DNA from: Novosphingobium sp.
GTDB lineage: Bacteria; Pseudomonadota; Alphaproteobacteria; Sphingomonadales; Sphingomonadaceae
NCBI GenBank assembly: GCA_028697875.1
Contig: JAQVEQ010000020.1
Location: 1-20,908 of the forward strand
Direction: 5' to 3'
Length of the DNA: 20,908 nucleotides
Position numbers and translations under genes: made by a program. The notes beneath the pieces were generated by a model. That model had not been told where the DNA came from, searched no databases, and saw only the letters and a program-made list of their open reading frames with translations. Positions 1 through 5,433 of the stretch are shown piece by piece; the first letter of the stretch is position 1; each line of letters starts with the position of its first letter.

Positions 1-423
1 TTCGCCGATAACGATCGGCCCGAGAATCTGGGCGCCCGAGCCGATGATCACATCGTCGCACAAGGTCGGGTGGCGCTTGCCCGCGATGCCGTTGGCCGGA
101 TTGGTCCCGCCCAGCGTCACGCACGGGTAGATGGTGACATTGTCGCCGATTTCGGCCGTTTCGCCGATGGTGACGAAGCCATGGTCGATGAACAGATGGC
201 GTCCGATGGTCGCGCCCGGATGGATGTCGATCGCCGTCAGCGACCGCGCCAGGTGATTGACCACGCGGGCGAGGAAATACAGCCTGCCGCCATAGAGCCA
301 GTGCGACACGCGATGCAGCCCGAGCGCAAGCACCCCCGGATAGAGGAGGATTTCCCACCGCGAACGGGGCGCTGGATCGCGCGCGCGGATCGAGTCCAGG
401 TATTCGACAAAGCTCTTGAACAT
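1..423 (-). CDS. cysE: Serine O-acetyltransferase (CysE/EpsC type), 3' end cut off by the window
   Basis: The enzyme transfers acetyl from acetyl-CoA to L-serine, giving O-acetylserine, the first step of cysteine synthesis in the cytoplasm. The first 141 residues are present, starting at an ATG at 423. After a helical N-terminal part, a left-handed beta-helix of hexapeptide repeats begins near residue 66 (IDIHPGATIG, then ETAEIGDNVTI and DDVIIGSGAQIL). The catalytic pair known from the E. coli enzyme is conserved at the same spacing of 15: Asp66 in IDIHP and His81 in FIDHGF. The short N-terminal region (about 65 residues before the repeats, against about 140 in E. coli CysE) points to the EpsC-like subgroup. 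The gene lies 73 bp downstream of hdaA on the same strand, so it may be co-transcribed or have its own weak promoter in that gap. The C-terminus is outside the window. Confidence 0.93.
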   Translation of the reverse strand, partial: MFKSFVEYLDSIRARDPAPRSRWEILLYPGVLALGLHRVSHWLYGGRLYFLARVVNHLARSLTAIDIHPGATIGRHLFIDHGFVTIGETAEIGDNVTIYPCVTLGGTNPANGIAGKRHPTLCDDVIIGSGAQILGPIVIGE

Positions 424-496
424 CAGACCAATGATTTTCGCACCAAAATATTACCAAAGCAAGCTAGACGGTTAGGCCCGCGCCCCGGATCCCGCC

Positions 497-1108
497 CTAG
501 AGCAGGCGCCGCTGCGCCGCCCCCTGCACCGCCTCCAGCGCGTCGCGCCAGATGGCTTGTGTCGCCGGTTGCTTGCGCTCCAGGCTGATCCGGTCGATCG
601 CGGCGACCAGGCGCTCGATTCCGGCGAAGCTGCGCTCCACCCGGGGCGTGAGATAAGTGAGCGCGCCGTCGCCCAGCGCAAGGCCGCATTGTTCGGCATG
701 GGCCGCGATCAGCGCGGCCACCATCTCGTCGTCCGGCGCACCGATGGCGAGATGCAGCGCCGCCCCGATCCGCGAGCGCAAGTCCGGCAAGGCGATTTCC
801 CAGCCTTCCCCGCCCGCGACCAGCAGCAGCGGCGTGCCGTCTTCCTGCGCGCGGTTCCAGCGGTGGAACAATTCGGTCTCTTCCATCCGGTCGGCATCGT
901 CGATCGCGTCGCCCTTGCCCTGGCCGGCGAACCAGCGTGCCAGCAGCGATTTGCCCGAGCGCGGCGGACCGGTGAGCACGGCCGTGCGAAACGGCCAGCC
1001 TTCCGGCGCGGCAAGCGCTTCGGCCACCGCCGCATTGGCCGAACCGACGACGATCCGCGCCGCGCCTTCTCCCGGCCCGGCCCGCAAAGGCAGAGCGATC
1101 TGTTTCAT
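497..1108 (-). CDS. hdaA: HdaA, DnaA-homologous regulator of replication initiation
   Basis: This 203-residue AAA+ protein belongs to the Hda/DnaA-like family. Hda bound to the DNA-loaded sliding clamp stimulates ATP hydrolysis by DnaA and so prevents re-initiation. The N-terminus carries a clamp-binding hexapeptide at residues 3-8 (QIALPL, matching the QLxLPL type). A Walker A motif GPPRSGKS is at 47-54, a Walker B-like DAIDDAD at 67-73, and an arginine-rich box-VII-like stretch (LRSR) at 110-113. The much longer open frame upstream on this strand is read in the wrong phase through the preceding gene; the ATG at 1108 is supported by AAGG eight bases upstream and by the clamp motif lying immediately after it. 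The gene starts 2 bp after the stop of the DUF2066-like gene, so the two are almost certainly translated from one mRNA. Confidence 0.9.
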   Translation of the reverse strand: MKQIALPLRAGPGEGAARIVVGSANAAVAEALAAPEGWPFRTAVLTGPPRSGKSLLARWFAGQGKGDAIDDADRMEETELFHRWNRAQEDGTPLLLVAGGEGWEIALPDLRSRIGAALHLAIGAPDDEMVAALIAAHAEQCGLALGDGALTYLTPRVERSFAGIERLVAAIDRISLERKQPATQAIWRDALEAVQGAAQRRLL

Positions 1109-1110
1109 GG

Positions 1111-2385
1111 CTAGCGCCTTATGCTCAGCGCGTTCTGGCCTTCGACCACCTGCCAGCCGCGCGCGCGCAAGGCCGAAGCCAGTTCGGCAAGGCTGCCTGC
1201 ATAACCGACCCGCATGACCGAGATGCCGCCGATCGCGATGCTGCTGGTCGAAGCACTCTGCACGCCGGACGTCCCGCGCACGGACCCCAGCGCCGCATCG
1301 ACCGAGGACGCATCGGGCGAGGAGAACTGCACCGTATAGGCGGACACGGCCTTGGGCGCGGCGGGACTGCCCGCAGCCGCCGTGGTGGCACCGGTGACAG
1401 CGGCGGCTTCCGCGGCGGCGACATCCGCCGCCTGCGCCCTGCGGCCCGCATCGAGCAACGCCGCCAGCACGGGATCGACCTCGATCCGCTGCGCCTTCAG
1501 GGTCGGGTCGGGACGCAGCACGCCATCCTGCAAGGCCGTGGTATAGATCGCATCGAACCGCCCCAGCGCCTTCTGGAACATGTCCGGGATGCCGGCGTCG
1601 CCATCGGCCTTGAGCGTGAAACTGCCGAGGTAGCGGTTGTCCGGGCCGTAACGCGCGGTGAAACGCCCGGTGACCGGGCCGCCGGGCCATTGCCGCTCGA
1701 CCCGGGCGATGGCGATCAGGACGTCGGCGGCGGAAAACTGGTCGAGGATATTGCTCCACCACAAGCGGCTGCGGCGGCTGGTCTGGCCATAGGTCAGCAG
1801 CAGCGAATCGCCGCCCGCGCCCGAAGGGCGGACATAATCGATCGCGCTGGCCCCGGTCTGGAATTCGGCCCAGGCCCGCTGCCACGGGTTGCGCACTTCG
1901 TAAACGGTCTGCGTCCCGCCGGTGTAGAGCACGGGAATCAGCAACATCGGCGCCGAATGGGCCTGCGGCCCGCCCGCGCCGAGATATTGCCCGGCACGCG
2001 TCCGGTCGAAGACCACGCCCAGAGTCGCGATATAGCGCCGCGGGCCGATCTGTTCCTTCTCGACCACGACGGAGGAAACCATCGATTCGATCTGGGAATC
2101 GCTCATCGCCGGGCCGTTGAGTTTCTTCCAGCCCTGCACCATGGCCTGTTTCCAGCCCTCCTGGCGCGCTTCCTCGGCTGTCTTGGCGCTGACGTCGATC
2201 TTGATTCCACCGACGGCAATGTCGCTCGAGCTGACGACCGGGGCGATTCCGCGGTCCCCTTCCACTTGCGCAAACAACGCCTCGCGCGCGAGGAAACCGA
2301 GCAGAATCGCCAGCACGGCCAGCACGATCCAGAGGACCGGACGGCGGCTGTTGGCGGAGGGAAAGGCGGAAAGCGTGTGGGCCAT
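1111..2385 (-). CDS. DUF2066-like membrane-anchored protein of unknown function
   Basis: This is a 424-residue protein. A single hydrophobic segment at about residues 16-34 (VLWIVLAVLAILLGFLA), preceded by two arginines, should anchor it in the inner membrane or act as an uncleaved signal. The rest, with motifs such as GWKQAMVQGWKKLNG and RYIATLGVVFDR, would then be periplasmic. The long soluble part ends with an Ala-rich linker (around residues 325-345) and a compact C-terminal repeat of about 75 residues (YTVQFSSPDASSVDAALGSVRG...). I assign it to DUF2066 from the N-terminal pattern and from recalled synteny with purM and hda in other proteobacteria; this was not searched. No catalytic motif is visible. 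It diverges from purM across 69 bp and precedes hdaA by 2 bp. No strong Shine-Dalgarno is visible before the ATG at 2385. No function is assigned. Confidence 0.75.
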   Translation of the reverse strand: MAHTLSAFPSANSRRPVLWIVLAVLAILLGFLAREALFAQVEGDRGIAPVVSSSDIAVGGIKIDVSAKTAEEARQEGWKQAMVQGWKKLNGPAMSDSQIESMVSSVVVEKEQIGPRRYIATLGVVFDRTRAGQYLGAGGPQAHSAPMLLIPVLYTGGTQTVYEVRNPWQRAWAEFQTGASAIDYVRPSGAGGDSLLLTYGQTSRRSRLWWSNILDQFSAADVLIAIARVERQWPGGPVTGRFTARYGPDNRYLGSFTLKADGDAGIPDMFQKALGRFDAIYTTALQDGVLRPDPTLKAQRIEVDPVLAALLDAGRRAQAADVAAAEAAAVTGATTAAAGSPAAPKAVSAYTVQFSSPDASSVDAALGSVRGTSGVQSASTSSIAIGGISVMRVGYAGSLAELASALRARGWQVVEGQNALSIRR

Positions 2386-2416
2386 GGGGAAAACTGGAGG
2401 CCTTTTGCCCAAACAA

Positions 2417-2432
2417 GCTTGGATTTCCAAGC
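2417..2432. promoter_or_regulatory. Perfect 6-bp stem-loop in the divergent DUF2066/purM promoter region
   Basis: GCTTGG-ATTT-CCAAGC is a perfect inverted repeat with a 4-base loop in the 69-bp gap between the two divergent starts. It sits 32 bp upstream of the DUF2066-like start and 22 bp upstream of purM, a plausible place for an operator or leader hairpin. It has no T-tract and is not a terminator. No known operator was recognised. Confidence 0.35.
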
Positions 2433-2454
2433 CGGAAAGCGTTAGGCGCGCCAC

Positions 2455-3549
2455 ATGAGCGACGAGATTTCCTATAGCTACGCCAAAGCGGGCGTATCGA
2501 TTGCCGCAGGCAACGCGCTGGTCAAGGCCATCGGCCCGCTGGTGAAAGCCACCGCGCGCCCGGGTGCGGACGCCGAACTCGGCGGCTTCGGCGGCTTCTT
2601 CGATCCGAAGGCGGCCGGCTACAAAGATCCGCTGCTGGTCGCCGCCAACGACGGCGTCGGCACCAAGGTCAAGCTGGCGATCGACCACGACCGGCACGAC
2701 GCGATCGGCATCGACCTGGTCGCCATGTGCGTCAACGACCTGATCGTGCAAGGGGCGGAGCCGCTGTTCTTCCTCGACTACTTCGCCACCGGCAAGCTGG
2801 ACAACGGCGTGGCCGAACGGGTCGTGGCCGGGATCGCGGAAGGCTGCAAGATCTCCGGCTGCGCGCTGATCGGCGGCGAGACGGCGGAAATGCCGGGCAT
2901 GTATGCCGCGGGCGATTACGACCTCGCCGGCTTCTGCGTCGGCGCGGTGGAACGCGGCGAACAGCTGACCGGCGACAAGGTTGCGCCCGGCCACGTCCTG
3001 CTGGGCCTGGCCAGTTCCGGGGTCCATTCCAACGGCTATTCGCTGGTTCGCCGTCTGGCGGCGGACAAGGGCTGGAAGCTCGACCGCCCGGCCCTGTTCG
3101 ACCAGGACCGGTTGCTGATCGACGCCCTGATCGAGCCGACGCGGATCTACGTGAAGAGCCTGCTGCCGGTGATCCGCAGCGGGAAAGTGGACGCGCTGGC
3201 CCACATCACCGGGGGCGGCCTGCTCGAAAATATCCCGCGCGTGCTGCCCGAAGGCGCCCACGCGGTAGTCGACGCCGACAGCTGGGAACAGCCGCGGCTG
3301 ATGGCTTTCCTCCAGGCGCAAGGCAATATCGAGCCGGAGGAAATGGCCCGCACTTTCAACTGCGGGATCGGCATGGTCCTGGCGGTCCGCCCCGAACTGG
3401 CCTCGGACATTACTGTGGAATTGGTGAGTTTGGGTGAAACCGTGTACCAGATCGGCGAAATTACCGCCGGATCGCGCGGCTGCACCGTGCGCGGTCCGGC
3501 CGGGACCTGGAGCGCACGAGCCGACTGGGAAGCGCGCCACGATGCCTGA
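2455..3549 (+). CDS. purM: Phosphoribosylformylglycinamidine cyclo-ligase (AIR synthetase)
   Basis: PurM closes the imidazole ring of FGAM using ATP to make aminoimidazole ribonucleotide, the fifth step of de novo purine synthesis. The protein has 364 residues, a little longer than the ~345 of E. coli PurM. Recognisable family blocks in order are SYAKAGVSI near the start, LGGFGGFFD, VAANDGVGTKVKLA, IDLVAMCVNDLIVQGAEPLF, FLDYFATGKL, ALIGGETAEMPGMY, GVHSNGYSLVR, ITGGGLLENIPRVLP and FNCGIGMVL. These are the dimer-interface, nucleotide and FGAM-contact regions of the PurM/ThiL/SelD fold. The first ATG after the divergent spacer is used. The last 8 bases overlap the start of purN, giving coupled translation of two pathway genes. 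Confidence 0.97.
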   Translation: MSDEISYSYAKAGVSIAAGNALVKAIGPLVKATARPGADAELGGFGGFFDPKAAGYKDPLLVAANDGVGTKVKLAIDHDRHDAIGIDLVAMCVNDLIVQGAEPLFFLDYFATGKLDNGVAERVVAGIAEGCKISGCALIGGETAEMPGMYAAGDYDLAGFCVGAVERGEQLTGDKVAPGHVLLGLASSGVHSNGYSLVRRLAADKGWKLDRPALFDQDRLLIDALIEPTRIYVKSLLPVIRSGKVDALAHITGGGLLENIPRVLPEGAHAVVDADSWEQPRLMAFLQAQGNIEPEEMARTFNCGIGMVLAVRPELASDITVELVSLGETVYQIGEITAGSRGCTVRGPAGTWSARADWEARHDA

Positions 3550-4171
3550 TTCCGCGCCCGGCGCAATGCAGGACGAAGCCGCAAGCCAGGGGAAGGCCAA
3601 GGTTGCCGTGCTGATTTCGGGCAGCGGCACCAACATGGCCGCCCTGCTCTATGCCAGCCGCCAGCCCGGAAGCCCTTACGAGATCGTGCTGGTTGCCAGC
3701 AACGATCCGGCCGCCGGCGGCCTCAAACTGGCCGCAGCGGAAGGCGTGGAAACATTCGCCCTGTCGCACAAGGGCATGGAACGCGCCGCGCACGATGCGG
3801 CGATGGATGCGGCTATACGGGCCAGCGGGGCACAATACGTCGCCCTTGCCGGCTATATGCGCATCCTCACGCCCGAATTCGTCGCCGGATGGGCCGGGCG
3901 GATGGTCAATATCCACCCCTCCCTGCTGCCCAAGTACCGCGGCCTGCATACGCACCAGCGCGCGCTGGAGGCAGGCGACAGCCATGGCGGATGCACCGTC
4001 CATCTCGTGACCGCCGATCTCGACGACGGTCCGATCCTGGGGCAATCGAAAGTCGCGATCGTGTCCGGCGACACGCCCGACACCCTCGCCGCACGTGTAT
4101 TGATCGCCGAACACCAGCTCTATTCGCGCTGTCTGGCCAAGCTCGTCGCCAGGACGCCCGGGCAGGCCTGA
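3542..4171 (+). CDS. purN: Phosphoribosylglycinamide formyltransferase (GART)
   Basis: PurN transfers a formyl group from 10-formyl-THF to GAR, the third step of purine synthesis. The predicted product has 209 residues and about 17 extra N-terminal residues before the first strand (KVAVLISGSGTN). The catalytic Asn, His and Asp are present: Asn123 and His125 in VNIHPSLLPKYRGLHTH, and Asp161 in LDDGPI. The 38-residue Asn-Asp spacing equals that of E. coli (Asn106/Asp144). The ATG at 3542 lies inside the last codons of purM (8-bp overlap). A longer reading of the frame would run far into purM and add nothing family-like, so this start is preferred; an internal Met at residue 9 is also possible. 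The gene converges on the YdcH-like gene with a 4-bp gap. Confidence 0.96.
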   Translation: MPDSAPGAMQDEAASQGKAKVAVLISGSGTNMAALLYASRQPGSPYEIVLVASNDPAAGGLKLAAAEGVETFALSHKGMERAAHDAAMDAAIRASGAQYVALAGYMRILTPEFVAGWAGRMVNIHPSLLPKYRGLHTHQRALEAGDSHGGCTVHLVTADLDDGPILGQSKVAIVSGDTPDTLAARVLIAEHQLYSRCLAKLVARTPGQA

Positions 4172-4175
4172 CAGG

Positions 4176-4439
4176 TCAACCGTTCAAGCAAGCAGTCTCT
4201 TTCGCCGCCGCGATGAGCGAGGCGAGCTCGTCGGTCAGCGCAAGACGCTTCTTCTTCAACGTCTCGGCATAGTCATCGGAAGGCGTCTCGATCTCGGATT
4301 CGATCCGGTGAATTTCGTCGTTCACGTCGTGATACTCGTCGGCCAGCATCGCAAAATGCGGATTCCCGACCTTGAGATTATGAATGACCTCCCGGTCTTC
4401 CGGGAACACATCGGCCAATCCATGCGGTGTATGCGGCAT
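4176..4439 (-). CDS. YdcH/DUF465 family small protein
   Basis: This 87-residue protein has the YdcH/DUF465 layout: a short N-terminus (FPEDREVIHNLKVGNPHF), then a helical hairpin or coiled coil (LADEYHDVNDEIHRIESE) and a second, Lys/Ala-rich helix (YAETLKKKRLALTDELASLI). The NPHF...EYHDVNDEIHRIE pattern is the family hallmark as I recall it. The start at 4439 has a weak AAAGG upstream; an in-frame upstream start at 4478 would add a basic stretch unlike the family. The function of the family is not established. The gene converges with purN. Confidence 0.85.
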   Translation of the reverse strand: MPHTPHGLADVFPEDREVIHNLKVGNPHFAMLADEYHDVNDEIHRIESEIETPSDDYAETLKKKRLALTDELASLIAAAKETACLNG

Positions 4440-4571
4440 CAAGAACCTTTCTTTGTCTGTGCGCTGCCTGTGTCGCACGGATCGCCCAGGCCGATATTGC
4501 GCTCGGTCAAGCTTCGGCCGAATTTCGGGAAATCCCCGCCGCTTCCGGCGTAACCGGCCGCGAACACGCGA

Positions 4572-4826
4572 TCAAAGCTGAATTTCGGATTCCTGCACCA
4601 CCGGCCGGCTTTCACGCGTGCCGCGATAGCGGGCATCGGGCGCGGTCGGATCGTTCGGCGAGATCAGGACATATTCCTCATGCACTTCGACCAGCGTCCC
4701 GACAAAGGGGAAGCCGTCGAAACTCCCGGTCACGCGGTAGCTGACGACGTCGCCAGTCTTGAACGTCGTCTCGTCGAAGTTGAATTCGAAGGGGCAGGCT
4801 TCGCCTTCTTCGCCCATGCCTTTCAT
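4572..4826 (-). CDS. Small acidic protein of unknown function with a possible SH3-like barrel
   Basis: This is an 84-residue acidic protein without membrane segments. A strong Shine-Dalgarno (AAGGAG, 7 bases before the ATG at 4826) supports a real gene and fixes the start. Residues 24-56 (GDVVSYRVTG, then FVGTLVEVHEEYVLISPND) alternate hydrophobic and polar residues around glycine turns, as in small SH3/KOW-like beta barrels. That fold suggestion is inference only. One Cys (residue 11) is present. The gene lies 66 bp downstream of the Rrf2 regulator on the same strand, so it may share its transcript and regulation. I do not recognise a family and assign no function. Confidence 0.7.
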   Translation of the reverse strand: MKGMGEEGEACPFEFNFDETTFKTGDVVSYRVTGSFDGFPFVGTLVEVHEEYVLISPNDPTAPDARYRGTRESRPVVQESEIQL

Positions 4827-4856
4827 CGCATATCTCCTTTGCCCGCCTAGATAGGA

Positions 4857-4870
4857 TGTCCCCGGGGACA
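4857..4870. promoter_or_regulatory. Perfect 14-bp palindrome upstream of the 84-residue protein gene
   Basis: TGTCCCCGGGGACA reads the same on both strands. It lies in the 66-bp gap between the end of the Rrf2-family gene and the Shine-Dalgarno of the downstream small gene, 31 bp before that start. A palindrome with no loop suits a dimeric protein-binding site better than a terminator, and no T-tract follows. Its binding protein is unknown. Confidence 0.35.
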
Positions 4871-4892
4871 CGGCAATGCCATCGCCCCCCCG

Positions 4893-5294
4893 CTAGACTG
4901 CCAGGCGGCGCTCCTTGAGGAGGTCGGCCAAGGTATAGCGCTCCAGCACCTGGCGAAAGGCAAGCGTGGCTTCGTCGAGAATTCCCGGCAGCTTGCAACG
5001 GCGTGCAAGCCGGCAGCCGGTGCAGTCGATCAGGTCGCAGCCGGGCTCGGTCACGGCAATCACCTTGGCAAGGTTGATCTGCCCGGGATCGCGCGCCAGG
5101 CGAATGCCCCCGCCCCGTCCCCGCACGGCCTCGATGAAACCTTCGTGGGCAAGCTGGTTGGCGATCTTCATCAGGTGGGTGCGCGAGATCGCCTGCGCTT
5201 CGGCCACTTCGGCGATCGCCACGTACTGCTCTTCGGTACTGCACAGGTAAATCAGCAGGCGCAGGGCGTAGTCGGTATGACGGGTAAGCTGCAT
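4893..5294 (-). CDS. nsrR: Rrf2-family iron-sulfur transcriptional regulator, NsrR-like
   Basis: This 133-residue protein begins MQLTRHTDYALRLLIYL, the usual NsrR/IscR opening, followed by a winged helix-turn-helix (AIAEVAEAQAISRTHLMKIANQL, then GFIEAVRGRGGGIRLA with the Gly-rich wing). The cluster region holds four cysteines, C86, C91, C94 and C100, in GCDLIDC-TGC-RLARRC. Asp8 matches the position of the Asp ligand of the [4Fe-4S] cluster described for Streptomyces NsrR. NsrR proteins sense nitric oxide and repress hcp-type genes. The gene diverges from hcp, which carries NsrR-like sites upstream, and this supports the assignment. Exact ligand choice is uncertain because the C91-x2-C94 spacing is shorter than in E. 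coli NsrR. The ATG at 5294 is chosen because the family N-terminus starts there. Confidence 0.82.
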   Translation of the reverse strand: MQLTRHTDYALRLLIYLCSTEEQYVAIAEVAEAQAISRTHLMKIANQLAHEGFIEAVRGRGGGIRLARDPGQINLAKVIAVTEPGCDLIDCTGCRLARRCKLPGILDEATLAFRQVLERYTLADLLKERRLAV

Positions 5295-5357
5295 GGGCGC
5301 CTGGCGATCCTTTCTGACACATTGTGCAAAGCGTGGCATCCACCGTGCCCCAATCTA

Positions 5358-5380
5358 TTGATGCATGTCAAAGTCATCTT
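5358..5380 (+). promoter_or_regulatory. NsrR-like operator 1 overlapping an FNR/Dnr-type box
   Basis: The 23-bp site has the form TTGATG-N11-CATCTT. The E. coli NsrR consensus, from memory, is AAGATG-N11-CATCTT, and by hand count 17 of 23 positions agree with its symmetric full form. The first 14 bases, 5358-5371, read TTGATGCATGTCAA, a TTGAT-N4-GTCAA box of the FNR/FixK/Dnr type. The centre of that box (5364.5) is about 42-52 bp upstream of plausible hcp transcription starts. One stretch could thus bind both an activator and the NO-sensing repressor. This is inference from sequence match. Confidence 0.6.
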
Positions 5381-5395
5381 TAACCGCCGTGCCAA

Positions 5396-5418
5396 AAGTG
5401 GATTTCTAAATTCATCTT
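5396..5418 (+). promoter_or_regulatory. NsrR-like operator 2 in the hcp promoter/leader
   Basis: This second 23-bp site starts AAGTGG and ends CATCTT, with an AT-rich centre (TTCTAAAT). It also agrees with 17 of 23 positions of the recalled E. coli NsrR consensus. It lies exactly 38 bp after operator 1 and shares with it the 9-mer TCATCTTTA (5374-5382 and 5412-5420). It ends two bases before the hcp Shine-Dalgarno AGGAGG (5420-5425) and covers a possible -10 (TCTAAA, 5405-5410). A repressor here would block hcp initiation directly. Confidence 0.5.
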
Positions 5419-5433
5419 TAGGAGGATGCCTCA

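Noticed and set aside
70..588. Plus-strand open frame over the serine acetyltransferase and hdaA ends
   Set aside because: It is antisense to the acetyltransferase, whose hexapeptide repeats and catalytic residues are clear.
1109..2416. Extension of the hdaA reading frame upstream to 2416 on the minus strand
   Set aside because: It is read out of phase through the DUF2066-like gene and is rich in Arg/Gly/Pro as shadow frames are; the clamp-binding motif and ribosome site fix the start at 1108.
2386..3636. Minus-strand open frame opposite purM, joined to the DUF2066-like gene
   Set aside because: It is the antisense of purM, with His/Gln/Val-rich composition and no family signal; the true start with a membrane segment is at 2385.
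4439..4568. Possible short gene (about 43 codons from a GTG) whose TGA overlaps the ATG of the YdcH-like gene
   Set aside because: The stop/start overlap is suggestive, but there is no ribosome site, no recognisable sequence, and the longer version of the frame overlaps the 84-residue protein gene.
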